A DNA stretch of 64,000 nt, from assembly GCA_039815145.1 (NCBI GenBank), contig JBCBZW010000001.1:1-64000 (forward strand). Direction: 5' to 3'. Below, in pieces: positions 35,457-43,752 of the stretch (the first letter of the stretch is position 1; each line of letters starts with the position of its first letter). A program made the translations under genes and the position numbers. The DNA comes from Pseudomonadota bacterium. GTDB taxonomy: Bacteria > Pseudomonadota > Gammaproteobacteria > Steroidobacterales > JBCBZW01. Below the pieces are notes generated by a model. The model was not told where the DNA came from. It made no database searches and saw only the letters and a program-made list of their open reading frames with translations.

Positions 35457-35725
35457 TCTTCCTCCTCCCCACGTTCTTCGAGGAACTTGGCAATCGCCAG
35501 CGCGCCGACGAGATTCAGGATCGCGTAGCCAGTGGAGATGTCCACGAACATATCGACCCGCCCGAAGGCCGCACCGATCACCACGATCAGGATGATCGCC
35601 TTGGTGGAGATACCGTTGAGTCCGAGCACCCGATCGAAGGCGGTGGGGCCACGCACCACTCGGTACAGGTAAACGAGCATCATCGCCGTCAGCGCCACGA
35701 GCACGAAGAACAGAAAACCGCTCAC
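35453..35725 (-). CDS. mrpF: MrpF-like subunit
   Basis: 90 residues from a GTG at 35723-35725 that overlaps the MrpE-like stop (GTGA). Three hydrophobic segments. RVVRGPTAFDRVLGLNGISTKAIILIVVIG and DISTGYAILNLVGALAIAKFLE are the MrpF pattern, including the conserved Asp in the first loop. Confidence 0.92.
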   Translation of the reverse strand: MSGFLFFVLVALTAMMLVYLYRVVRGPTAFDRVLGLNGISTKAIILIVVIGAAFGRVDMFVDISTGYAILNLVGALAIAKFLEERGEEEE

Positions 35726-36189
35726 TGCTTCTGCTCCGACCCGGAAAACACTCGCTGCACCTTGTTCTCGAGGGTGCCGTCCAGGAGATCCTGGGCCGAC
35801 TCGGCATCGATCGCGTGCACCAGCACTTCGCCCGGGGCGATCTCCACCGTGATGGTCCCGGGAGTCAGGGTGATGGAATTGCCGAACACGGCCAGTTCGC
35901 CATCGCTCTTCAAGCCGATCTCGCGACGAATCAGGCGCGGAGCGATCGGCAGCTTGGGATCGAGAATCAAGCGGGTCACGTGCAGTCCGCTCTTGAAAAT
36001 CCTGCCGAAGAGCCACGGTTGGTAGGCGAATATGGCCGACCAGGACAGCCGCCGCATGGACGGTAGCGCAGGGTTAAGCCAGGCCACCAACACCGATACG
36101 ATCGCGCCCACCACCATGTGCGCGGGTGACAAGCTCACCGAGAAGCTGAGCCATAGGGCAAACAGGATGACGGCGGTGACAATCCTCAT
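35722..36189 (-). CDS. mrpE: MrpE-like subunit
   Basis: 155 residues. An N-terminal membrane pair (VTAVILFALWLSFSVSLSPAHMVVGAIVSVLVAW) is followed by a soluble domain with LPIAPRLIRREIGLKSDGELAVFGNSITLTPGTITVEI, the MnhE hallmark. It starts in an ATGA overlap with the end of dabA, which physically links the Mrp genes to the carbon-uptake gene. Confidence 0.92.
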   Translation of the reverse strand: MRIVTAVILFALWLSFSVSLSPAHMVVGAIVSVLVAWLNPALPSMRRLSWSAIFAYQPWLFGRIFKSGLHVTRLILDPKLPIAPRLIRREIGLKSDGELAVFGNSITLTPGTITVEIAPGEVLVHAIDAESAQDLLDGTLENKVQRVFSGSEQKQ

Positions 36190-39053
36190 AGCTCGACCTG
36201 CTCCCAGATGGCGTCCTTGTTATAGCGCTGGAACGAGAACGTCTCGCGATCGAGCACTACCAGGTTCAGCCACTCGTTGTGGAAGAACTGCTGCAGGATC
36301 CCGTGCCGGGAGATGATGCCGGCGACGATCGAGGGATCGGCCTCGATGATGATCAACAGCCGCATCGGCTCATGGAAATGCGCCTCACCGTCGTTGACCG
36401 TCTGCAGGGGCAGCCCTGTCGCCAGGTCGCTCTGGGAGCCGTACATCACGCCGATGCCGCCGACCACGTTGTGGATCACCTTGCTGCCGCTGCCGTACTT
36501 CCACGGATCCGTGGCCGAGGTGTAGTACTGCATGTTGATCCACTCGCCCACCACCAACGGCGCTGTCATGATCTTCTCGAGGATCGCGCCCTCGGGATCC
36601 GAGGCAGCGTCGTAGGAATGCAGGAAGCAGCGGCCACCGATGTCGATGCCCTTGGTCACCGCCCGACGCGCGATGATGAACGCCGCGTTACCCGACAGCC
36701 CCCATTCCGGTCGCGTGGTGGCCCAGTCGAAGGTGCGCGACTCCACGTGCGCGTGCGCCTTCTCCGGGCTCATGCCCTTGGGTGTCCCCGGGATGCGGGC
36801 GCAGCGTTCGACGGCCAGGTTCTGGCCCGCTGAGATGAACGCCTGACGCAGCTTCTCGAAATCCTCCCGGTGACTCTCCGGCAGGTCGACGAGATCGTAG
36901 AAGTACACCTTGTCGGCCGTCGTATCGTGCTTGGCCGGCAGGAACCACATGTCGTCCGGGATCTCCAGCCCACGATTCTTGAGCTCTGCACGCACCTCGG
37001 GGTTGTTGCCCATGGCCGCGAAGGTCCGGGCGTTGGGGTCGCCATGGCGCCCGCCGCACGCACCGCAATCGAGCGCAGCGGAGTACGGGTTGTTGTCCGT
37101 CGTGCTGCCGTGACCGCACAGGACGAAGAAGCGGCCGAAGTTGCTCGTCAGGCCAATCGTACGCAGGCCGCCTTCGACGAAGTTCGCCTGCTGCTCGATG
37201 GAGAAGCCCCGGGTCAGCTCGATCGGCAGGCCGCTGACCTGCGCCGCTTCGCTGGTCGGCTCCACGGCGATCTCGGTGACCACGGGCCGCACAAACCAGC
37301 GCTTGGCGGCTTGCACCAGGGCGTTGTAGGGACGCCGCACCAGGGTCTTGCCGAACAGCGCCGCGCTGAAGAACAAGCCGACCACATCGACCAGGAGGAA
37401 CGAGGCGATGGGGTTGTGCTTCAGGTCGTGGAACAGGTGCCCCATGAGCGTCTTCCAGCGCGACCCGCTGGCGTAACTCGACAGTGCCTCCTCCTGCCCG
37501 TCGCGCGGCGTTTCGAGCAACGCATTGGCCGGGGACAGGAGCACCGGGCACAGGGGGAAGGATTCCTCCGTGTCGAAGTTGCGGTGATCCATCGGAATGC
37601 CGAAGAACCCGGCGTAGCCGAAGGTCTCGACGGGGGCTACGGCTTCGAAGTTGCGTCGAAACGGCTCAGACCGCACGTCGATGCAGAACGCCGCTTGCGC
37701 CAGAGGGCGCCCATCCACCGGAGGCGCCGAGGCGCGATGGCCAGCGATATCCCCAAGGAGTTGATGGCGGAAAGAGTCCTCGTAGGCTTCGAGCCAAACC
37801 GGATTCTGGTCCTCAGCAGGAAACTCGTCCAACCAGGCGAGCATGCGCTTAGCATCCTCGATAGGCATCGCGCGCAGCTCGTCGGCGGGCAGCTCCAGCA
37901 GCTGAGCCAGGTGGAACAGTCGCCAGGCATCCCGGCACACGGCTTGCTTGCCGGCGCTGACGTACGCCACCGTGCCGCTGCCTTGGGCGGCGAGCCGCTC
38001 AGCGATCGCTGCCAGCGAACCGGCTACCGACCACCGGCGACGTGCCTCGCTGGCCACAAACTGTGCTTCGTAGAACATACGAACGGCGAGGTACTGCTCG
38101 ACGTCGATGGGGTTGATCTTCTGGATCGGGTCCTCAGGGTTCAGGCCACGCCAGCGGATCAACCCGGTCCACCCGGGCAGCTGCGCGAGCACGCGCTCGA
38201 GGTAGTCCGGCCAACGCGCCTGAGGGACTTCGAGCAGCTCGAGGCAGCTTCTAATCGCCGCTTCCGGCTCATCCGGCAGGGCCGCCACCTTGTCGACGAA
38301 ACGATCGATGCCGATCAGGCGCGCGCTCGCATCATGCTGCGCAAGTTCACGCCAAGCGGCGTAGAAGCCAGCCCGCCTGGACGGCATGGCCCAAGCCGCC
38401 ATGCCCTCGTCGACAAACGCAGAGACCCACTTGATGACCTGCGCATCGATATTGGCCACGACGGTCGAGCCGGTGCCCTCGTCCAGCCAATCGCTGAGCG
38501 CGCGTCGAAACGGCAACTCGATTCGAGCGCCGTCCGCCGCCGCCTGCGCCGCGTGCTCATCGGATTGGGCCTCGCGTGGATCCTCGAGGTCGAGGACGGC
38601 CAGCGCTGCCTGCCAGATCGCCGCCAGGTCGACCGCCTCGCTGGCGCCCTCGCGGGGGGTGGAAAGCGCACCACGGCTGTTGATCTGCCAGTCGAACAGC
38701 GCCGGTTCCAGCGGATCGATACCGTGCAGCAGGTGCAGCCGATGGACGTGCGCCGCCGAGATCGTGCGCGAGGCCAGCAAGACCGAGCCGCGGTTGGCAG
38801 GCCCGTTCCTCACCAGGGCTCGATCGATACTGAGGGCGCTGATCCGCCCGCTCCGATGTAGGCCCCGGTACTCCTCGACGGGCAGATACCCTTGGGCCCC
38901 GAACAGCTGATTCGCCTGGCGGAAGGCCTCGTCGAAGGGGAGATGCTCCAGACCCTGAAGCGGGTTGTGGGAGACAAAGCCCTTCATGGGCCAGAACTGG
39001 GAGACCGGTTGTACCGCCTCCTCTATCTGTTCGCGCAGCGCACTCGTTGCCAT
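36186..39053 (-). CDS. dabA: DabA-type (DUF2309) inorganic carbon transporter subunit
   Basis: 955 residues, a peripheral protein resembling a beta-carbonic anhydrase in its active site. Residues corresponding to the zinc and catalytic residues of Halothiobacillus DabA (C351, D353, H524, C539) are all present: Cys457 and Asp459 in FCIDVRSEPF, His648 in LCGHGSTTDN and Cys663 in LDCGACGGRHG, with the same 2- and 15-residue spacings. The start ATG at 39051-39053 (MATSALREQIEEAVQPVSQF) has AAGGA upstream; an in-frame ATG 48 codons earlier gives an atypical N terminus. It heads the operon with Mrp-type genes. The known family role is energy-coupled CO2 or bicarbonate uptake with a NuoL-like partner. 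Coupling here to a full Mrp-like complex is inference. Confidence 0.93.
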   Translation of the reverse strand: MATSALREQIEEAVQPVSQFWPMKGFVSHNPLQGLEHLPFDEAFRQANQLFGAQGYLPVEEYRGLHRSGRISALSIDRALVRNGPANRGSVLLASRTISAAHVHRLHLLHGIDPLEPALFDWQINSRGALSTPREGASEAVDLAAIWQAALAVLDLEDPREAQSDEHAAQAAADGARIELPFRRALSDWLDEGTGSTVVANIDAQVIKWVSAFVDEGMAAWAMPSRRAGFYAAWRELAQHDASARLIGIDRFVDKVAALPDEPEAAIRSCLELLEVPQARWPDYLERVLAQLPGWTGLIRWRGLNPEDPIQKINPIDVEQYLAVRMFYEAQFVASEARRRWSVAGSLAAIAERLAAQGSGTVAYVSAGKQAVCRDAWRLFHLAQLLELPADELRAMPIEDAKRMLAWLDEFPAEDQNPVWLEAYEDSFRHQLLGDIAGHRASAPPVDGRPLAQAAFCIDVRSEPFRRNFEAVAPVETFGYAGFFGIPMDHRNFDTEESFPLCPVLLSPANALLETPRDGQEEALSSYASGSRWKTLMGHLFHDLKHNPIASFLLVDVVGLFFSAALFGKTLVRRPYNALVQAAKRWFVRPVVTEIAVEPTSEAAQVSGLPIELTRGFSIEQQANFVEGGLRTIGLTSNFGRFFVLCGHGSTTDNNPYSAALDCGACGGRHGDPNARTFAAMGNNPEVRAELKNRGLEIPDDMWFLPAKHDTTADKVYFYDLVDLPESHREDFEKLRQAFISAGQNLAVERCARIPGTPKGMSPEKAHAHVESRTFDWATTRPEWGLSGNAAFIIARRAVTKGIDIGGRCFLHSYDAASDPEGAILEKIMTAPLVVGEWINMQYYTSATDPWKYGSGSKVIHNVVGGIGVMYGSQSDLATGLPLQTVNDGEAHFHEPMRLLIIIEADPSIVAGIISRHGILQQFFHNEWLNLVVLDRETFSFQRYNKDAIWEQVEL

Positions 39054-39178
39054 AAAATCAGGCGTTCCTTCTCTCGCGCCGCGACGCGGTGGCCCGGCAG
39101 GGGCCGACACCGTTTCGCGCGGCCAAGCACCAACTCGCGAGTCCTCTTCGCGAATTCCGTCGTGGTGGGTGAGCCCGG

Positions 39179-39207
39179 ACATTACCGTGTGATCCACCAG
39201 ACTTCAA
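39179..39207 (-). promoter_or_regulatory. Candidate sigma70 promoter of the dabA-mrp operon
   Basis: On the minus strand TTGAAG (39202-39207) and TAATGT (39179-39184) are separated by exactly 17 bases, about 120 bases before the dabA start. Matches to consensus are moderate. Two small palindromes lie further upstream, AACAATAGGTTGTT (39351-39364) and CAACGTTG (39335-39342), and might be operators. No regulator gene is adjacent. Confidence 0.35.
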
Positions 39208-39796
39208 AGCCGTTGAATGACCACTCACGGATGTCGCACGGGCGGAGCGTCTGCGAAGGGTTGCTCGCGAACGCAAGTGGGTCGAGCGGGCCAGGCTCGG
39301 GCGGCCATTCCGGAGGTCATCGCGCAACCACCTGCAACGTTGTCCCAGCCAACAATAGGTTGTTCATGGAGCGTGCCCGGCCCGCCGCTAGTCCCCCGGA
39401 CCCGCCCCGGAACTGAGCCACGCGCGCCAGGCCGATACGGGAGTTCGGGTATTAATGCTTGGCCGGCGGATCTACTGGTTAACCCATACGATACTGCGCT
39501 TTACTGTTCGCGACTCGTGCGCGGTAAGTGGTTTGGCTTGTGCTGCGCAACGTGCCTGACACCGCCCACCAGGAGCCGATGTACGAGTAGGCTCCCGAGC
39601 CAGAGAACCTATCTGATTATTTAGGTTTGGATTTGGGCGTGGCGCAGATCGCCAAAGCGTTCGTTCGCGAGGTCCAGCGGTCGCTTTCGCGCCAGCACGA
39701 GACGGACGGCCCAAGGAGGCAGCGACTGCACGCGGGATCGGCGGAAAAACTGCAGTCCAGTTGTGGACCGTGGATCCGTCTTAGGGCAGGGAGAGA
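39208..39796. other. Intergenic region between the dabA operon and tRNA-Met
   Basis: About 590 bases with no gene I can support. Short frames exist but none has a ribosome site plus a protein-like sequence. Features seen are two small palindromes at 39335-39342 and 39351-39364 and an AT-rich patch near 39612-39636 (TGATTATTTAGGTTTGGATTTGG). Confidence 0.5.
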
Positions 39797-39873
39797 TGGT
39801 GGCTATGGGTGGACTTGAACCACCGACCTCAGCATTATGAGTGCCGCGCTCTAACCAGCTGAGCTACATAGCC
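39797..39873 (-). tRNA. tRNA-Met (CAT), elongator type
   Basis: The 77-nt minus-strand gene includes an encoded CCA (39797-39799). The acceptor stem GGCTATG/CATAGCC is complete. The anticodon loop CTCATAA has anticodon CAT. The variable and T arms (GGTGGTTCAAGTCCACC) fold properly. The sequence closely resembles the elongator tRNA-Met of enterobacteria (GGCTACGTAGCTCAG...) and lacks the initiator's mismatched first acceptor pair. A tRNA-Ile with CAT (lysidine-modified) is the alternative, but the anticodon-arm context favours Met. Confidence 0.9.
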
Positions 39874-40254
39874 ACGCGCCCGCCGAAGCGAGCCCGCGAT
39901 TCTGGCGCCACACCCCCATCCTGTCAACGCCTGCTTCGCGGATTTCCAGCCGGTGCGAGCGCTTTCATGTCGGCGCTTCGGCACCCCGCTGCGCCAAGAA
40001 AACACCCTTTCGTGAACCCCTCGCCTTGCTGCACCACAGCTAATCCGCCATACTTTCAGGGTTTTGGCGCGAATGCGCGCCGCCATAGGGATCCTTCATT
40101 GGACTCGCAACCTTCGCAGCCTTGCCGCACCGAGCGGGAAGGCGCAGGACAACACAGCGATACCCAAGCCATCACGCTGTGCAGTGGTGGCTGACCCGGC
40201 CCCACGACCCTCCTAGAAACGGACCTCGAGGGGCTGCCAGCGGCGCCCTTCCGG

Positions 40255-40289
40255 AAAAGCCCCGGTCGGTTCACCGCGCGGGGCTTTTT
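40255..40289 (+). terminator. Intrinsic terminator without an upstream gene
   Basis: AAAAGCCCCG and CGGGGCTTTTTT flank a 14-base loop: a textbook stem plus T tract, with an A tract on the other side so it could work in both directions. Nothing protein-coding ends before it on the plus strand. It may end a small RNA starting somewhere after 40100, or stop transcription coming from tRNA-side antisense reads. Confidence 0.8.
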
Positions 40290-40334
40290 TGTGCCCCTAG
40301 CCATCGCAGGACCGCGTCGCGGTTGAGCGCTTCG

Positions 40335-40348
40335 AGACCGATCGGTCT
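40335..40348. promoter_or_regulatory. Perfect palindrome AGACCGATCGGTCT, TetR-type operator candidate
   Basis: A 14-bp perfect palindrome located 47 bases before the ATG at 40395. The AGACC-N4-GGTCT form is that of operators recognised by TetR-family repressors such as NemR. No TetR gene is in the window, so a repressor would act in trans. Confidence 0.45.
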
Positions 40349-40394
40349 TCGCAGCTTCGGTCTCAGCGCGCGTCGTCACAAGGGAGGTACCAAC

Positions 40395-40607
40395 ATGCTC
40401 ACACAGACCTTCATCGTCGCCGACCACGAGCGCGGCGTGCTCTACGAGAACGGTCAGATCAAGGAAGTCCTTGGTCCGGGCACCTACCGCTACTTCGATC
40501 CGCTCAAGCGCAAGCACGTGGAGACCTTCGATCATCGCCGCTCGGCCTTCGCGAAGGCCCTGACCCGTCGCCTGGCGCGCGCCCAGGGCAAATCCTCGAC
40601 CCACTGA
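40395..40607 (+). CDS. Small protein resembling the N terminus of slipin/SPFH proteins
   Basis: 70 residues from an ATG with AGGGAGGT 6 bases upstream. FIVADHERGVLYENGQIKEVLGPGTYRYFDPLKR looks like the start of a slipin (SPFH/band 7) domain, where an ERG-xLx-xxG-ixxxLxPGxyxxF pattern precedes the main fold. After residue 46 the sequence turns basic (RRSAFAKALTRRLARAQGK) and stops, so the bulk of an SPFH domain is missing. It is either an independent small family or a remnant; the good ribosome site and clean reading frame favour a real gene. Function unknown. Confidence 0.65.
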   Translation: MLTQTFIVADHERGVLYENGQIKEVLGPGTYRYFDPLKRKHVETFDHRRSAFAKALTRRLARAQGKSSTH

Positions 40608-41129
40608 GCTCACATTGCCGGGGTCGCTCGCCACGGCGGGCGACGCTGGCTCCCCCACTGCGCGCCAGCGTCAAGCTACCGTCACCTCGGCCCCCGGGAT
40701 CGACATCCTCACCCTGCCGATTATGTCACTGCGCTGCAGCACAAGCGCTGTTCACATCCTGTGGATTACTTTCCCCGGCGACAGTTTGGGACGCAATTCC
40801 CGGTGTCGCCTAAACCCGCCAGCTTCGGAAGTGGCTGGGGATAAGCTTCTAAAAAAGTGCCAACTAAGTCACAAAACCGGGTGAGTACCTGAGAAATCCG
40901 ACGGTTATCCACTGCCGAGGCGGTTAGTTAGCGCGGCAACCGATCGCTTGAGTAATCAACGCTGGTGACTGTGGACAACTTGTTTCTCCCCAGGTCTCCA
41001 CGCAAAGCTCCTCAAAAGATGCCGGTGTCGGCCGATGCCCGGAATCGGGCGACGCTATTCTGACGCGCGACTCACAGGTCGCGTTATGTTCTACGGATAT
41101 CCGTAGGCGCCTACAGACATCCCTATGCC
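40608..41129. other. Non-coding region with four DnaA-box-like sites
   Basis: About 520 bases between convergent genes, less GC-rich than its neighbourhood and without a supportable gene. Four nonamers within one mismatch of TTATCCACA or its complement lie at 40760-40768 (TGTGGATTA), 40836-40844 (TGGGGATAA), 40905-40913 (TTATCCACT) and 40970-40978 (TGTGGACAA), spaced 65-76 bases. A perfect 16-bp palindrome CTACGGATATCCGTAG lies at 41091-41106 just after ychF's 3' end and may act in transcript ending. Confidence 0.45.
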
Positions 41130-42221
41130 CTACACGTTGAAGCGGAAGTGAATCACATCGCCTTCCGCCATCACGTACTCCTTACCCTCCAGGCGCCACC
41201 GCCCAGCTTCCTTGGCGCCGCTCTCGCCGTTGTGCTCAACGAAGTCATCGTAGGCGACCACTTCGGCGCGGATGAAGCCGCGCTCGAAGTCGGTGTGGAT
41301 CTCGCCAGCCGCCTGCGGCGCAGTGGCGCCAGCCCGCACCGTCCACGCTCGCACCTCCTTCTCGCCGGCGGTGAAGAAGGTCTGTAGCCCAAGCAAGCGG
41401 TAAGCGCTGCGAATGACGCGATCGAGACCGGGCTCCTCGAGCCCCATCTCGCTGAGAAACTCCACCTTGTCCTCGTCATCGAGGAGGGCGATCTCCGCTT
41501 CAATGGCGGCGCACACCACCACCACCTGAGCGCCCTCTTCGTCGGCCAGTCCGCACAGGGCATCGAGGTGCGGGTTGCCCTCGAACCCGTCGTCGTTGAC
41601 GTTTGCTACGTACAACACGGGCTTCACCGTCAGCAGGTGCAGCTCACGCAGCGTTGCCAGCTCCTCCGCTTCGAGCCCCAGGGACCGTACGGGCTTACCC
41701 TCATCGAGATGAGCCTGCACACGCGCCAAGAGATCGCGCTGGACGACAGCCGACTTATCACCTGTGTTAGCTTGACGGCGCACCTTATCGTGGGCCTTGT
41801 CCACCGTCGCAAGGTCCGCCAAGGCGAGTTCCGTATTGATCACCTCGACATCGCCAACCGGGTCGACCCGGCCCGCCACGTGCATCACGTCGTCGTTCTC
41901 GAAGCAACGCACCACATGGGCGATAGCATGGGTCTCGCGGATATTGGCGAGGAACTTGTTGCCGAGCCCTTCACCGCGCGAGGCCCCTTCCACCAGGCCC
42001 GCGATATCGACGAACTCGACGGTGGTGGGAATCGTCTTCTGCGGGCTCACGATATCCGTTAGCTTGGCGAGGCGCGGATCAGGCACGGACACCACGCCCA
42101 CGTTGGGATCAATGGTGCAGAAGGCGTAATTCTCGGCCGGAATCTCTGCGGAGGTAAGAGCGTTGAACAGGGTCGACTTCCCCACGTTGGGCAGTCCCAC
42201 GATGCCGCATCGAATAGCCAT
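41130..42221 (-). CDS. ychF: Ribosome-associated P-loop NTPase YchF (Obg family)
   Basis: 363 residues, the usual length. G1 [10 protein letters not shown]3 [19 protein letters not shown], and NVND (residues near 200) in place of the GTP-specific NKxD, as expected for this ATP-preferring family. The C-terminal TGS-like domain has [24 protein letters not shown] and ends [10 protein letters not shown]. Known roles are in translation quality control and oxidative stress response. The start overlaps the pth stop by one base, so the two are translated together. Confidence 0.97.
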   Translation of the reverse strand: MAIRCGIVGLPNVGKSTLFNALTSAEIPAENYAFCTIDPNVGVVSVPDPRLAKLTDIVSPQKTIPTTVEFVDIAGLVEGASRGEGLGNKFLANIRETHAIAHVVRCFENDDVMHVAGRVDPVGDVEVINTELALADLATVDKAHDKVRRQANTGDKSAVVQRDLLARVQAHLDEGKPVRSLGLEAEELATLRELHLLTVKPVLYVANVNDDGFEGNPHLDALCGLADEEGAQVVVVCAAIEAEIALLDDEDKVEFLSEMGLEEPGLDRVIRSAYRLLGLQTFFTAGEKEVRAWTVRAGATAPQAAGEIHTDFERGFIRAEVVAYDDFVEHNGESGAKEAGRWRLEGKEYVMAEGDVIHFRFNV

Positions 42222-42889
42222 CAGCGTGTTTCCTTCTTCTCTGTAGACACCGAGCCCTGCTGCTGCTCTCGAGCTGGCGAACCGGCTTCCGGGGATTTCT
42301 CTTCAGGGACATTGGCGCGCGTGTGCAGCTGATTCATCGCCTTCTGCTCACCCTCGCGCAGGAGCAACTCCACCGCGCTCAGGGACTCGCGCAGCGCGTC
42401 GTCGATGCGCTCGGCCTCCTTCTTGCTGGGCGCCTTCAACACGAAGCCGACCACCTGCTCGCGGCTGCCGGGGTGGCCTATCCCCACCCGCAGGCGCATG
42501 AACTGCTTGCCGATGTGCGCGATGAGATCGCGCAGGCCATTGTGACCGCCGTGGCCGCCGCCGCGCTTCAGACGCGCCGTGCCCGGCGGCAGATCGAGCT
42601 CGTCGTGCACCACCAACACCTCTTCGGGCTCGATCTTGTAGAAGTCGATCACCGCACGTACGGACTGGCCGCTACGGTTCATGAACGTGGTCGGCTTGAG
42701 CAGGCGCACGTTGCGGGTGGCGATCGACGCCTGACAGATATCGCCCAGGAACTTCCGCTCACTGGCGAAGCTGCCGGCGCCGTTGGCACGGGCCAGGTCG
42801 TCGACGAACCAGAACCCCGCATTGTGGCGATCCGCCTCGTGCTTAGGCCCCGGATTGCCGAGGCCGACGATCAGTTTGATATTGCTCAT
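42221..42889 (-). CDS. pth: Peptidyl-tRNA hydrolase
   Basis: 222 residues; releases peptides from prematurely dissociated peptidyl-tRNA. It has GLGNPG with the substrate-binding Asn, the catalytic His in [20 protein letters not shown] with the catalytic Asp, and [13 protein letters not shown]. The conserved Tyr of the family's KYxxTRHN motif is His here (KHEADRHN). A C-terminal extension of about 30 residues ([21 protein letters not shown]) is low in complexity and not part of the enzyme core. It is the second gene after rplY and lies behind a terminator hairpin. Confidence 0.96.
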   Translation of the reverse strand: MSNIKLIVGLGNPGPKHEADRHNAGFWFVDDLARANGAGSFASERKFLGDICQASIATRNVRLLKPTTFMNRSGQSVRAVIDFYKIEPEEVLVVHDELDLPPGTARLKRGGGHGGHNGLRDLIAHIGKQFMRLRVGIGHPGSREQVVGFVLKAPSKKEAERIDDALRESLSAVELLLREGEQKAMNQLHTRANVPEEKSPEAGSPAREQQQGSVSTEKKETR

Positions 42890-42949
42890 GGTGTTCTACG
42901 CGCTTCGAACGGCCAACGCAGCAGCTGGGCCTGCGTGGCGGGCACTCCT

Positions 42950-42995
42950 TGGCGAAAAAGAGAGCGGCCGGGCCACCTTTCGGTCACCCGGCCGC
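42950..42995 (-). terminator. Rho-independent terminator after rplY
   Basis: On the minus strand GCGGCCGGG (42987-42995) pairs perfectly with CCCGGCCGC (42964-42972) around a 14-base loop, followed by CTCTCTTTTT. It lies between rplY and pth, so pth-ychF either reads through or has its own promoter in the remaining 60 bases. Confidence 0.85.
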
Positions 42996-43025
42996 CGGGG
43001 TAGTCCCTCGAGAGCGCGAGCGGCC

Positions 43026-43667
43026 TTAGCCTTCGCTGCTCTCCTCACCGCCATCCTCGGCCGCGGCGTCATCGTCCGAGTCGGCCTTCGCTGCGCGAGG
43101 CTTGGACACGCTGACCACCGTGAGGTCGTTGTTGTGGTTGGCGAGTTCGATGCTCTCCACACCCTCGGGGAAGGTGACATCCGAGAGGTGCAGGTTGCCG
43201 TCGATCTCGAGCGCCGAACAGTCCACCACGATGAACTCGGGCAGGTTGCCGGGCAGACAGGAGACTTCGATCTCGTTCAGCGTGTGCTGGAACACGCCGC
43301 CCTCGCGCTTGCCGGGCGACTTGTCTTCGCCCTCGAAGTGCAGGGGCACCAACATACGGATGGCCTCGTCCTCCATCACGCGCTGGAAGTCCACGTGCAT
43401 GATCAGCATCTTGTGCGGATGGCGCTGCACGTCCTTCAGGATGCAAGGCTGGGACTTGTCACCGACGGTGATCGTCAACACCTGCGAGTAGAAGGCCTCG
43501 TTGTCCAGCTGGTGCAAGAGGCGATCGTGATCGAGGCTCAGGGAACGAGGGTCACGGTGACCACCGTACAGTACGGCGGGCACCTTGCCGGTACGACGCA
43601 GGCGGCGGCTCGCACCTTTCCCCAGGTCCTCCCGGAAGTCTGCTTTTACTTCAAAATCCACGCTCAT
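43026..43667 (-). CDS. rplY: Ribosomal protein bL25 of the long (Ctc/TL5) type
   Basis: 213 residues; binds 5S rRNA. The N-terminal L25 domain has VKADFREDLGKGASRRLRRTGKVPAVLYGG and KMLIMHVDFQRV; the C-terminal beta domain (about 95-180) is the TL5/Ctc extension. The tail (SDDDAAAEDGGEESSEG) is strongly acidic. The ATG at 43665-43667 has GGAGAT in front. It sits between prs and pth, the conserved gammaproteobacterial order. Confidence 0.96.
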   Translation of the reverse strand: MSVDFEVKADFREDLGKGASRRLRRTGKVPAVLYGGHRDPRSLSLDHDRLLHQLDNEAFYSQVLTITVGDKSQPCILKDVQRHPHKMLIMHVDFQRVMEDEAIRMLVPLHFEGEDKSPGKREGGVFQHTLNEIEVSCLPGNLPEFIVVDCSALEIDGNLHLSDVTFPEGVESIELANHNNDLTVVSVSKPRAAKADSDDDAAAEDGGEESSEG

Positions 43668-43752
43668 GGTTATCTCCAAGGTTGAAGCGTGATACACACC
43701 GTGCAGTGACCCGCGACCTGGTCACCGCACGCACTAAAGTCTTTCGTTAAGC

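Larger units (their letters stand above)
39874..40394. other. Intergenic region with orphan terminator and palindromic site
   Basis: About 520 bases lacking a credible protein gene. It contains a GC-rich imperfect hairpin (about 40229-40248, GGGGCTGCC against GGCGCCC), a strong intrinsic terminator at about 40255-40289 with no gene upstream on the plus strand, and a perfect 14-bp palindrome at 40335-40348 in front of the small gene at 40395. Confidence 0.6.

Noticed and set aside
36870-38861. Long open frame (663 codons) on the plus strand inside dabA
   Set aside because: It lies wholly antisense to dabA, whose product shows conserved catalytic residues throughout. Long antisense frames are expected at this GC content.
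39627-39818. 63-codon frame running into tRNA-Met
   Set aside because: It begins at TTG without a ribosome site and ends inside the tRNA gene on the opposite strand, so it is very unlikely to be a gene.
40090-40290. 6S RNA or SRP RNA
   Set aside because: No match to the 6S bubble structure or to the conserved GGAAGCAGCC of 4.5S RNA. Only a generic terminator-ended transcript can be suggested.
40608-41129. Chromosomal origin of replication
   Set aside because: DnaA-box-like sites are present, but dnaA, dnaN, gidA/mnmG, rpmH and parAB are absent and no clear AT-rich unwinding element was seen. Kept only as a DnaA-site finding.
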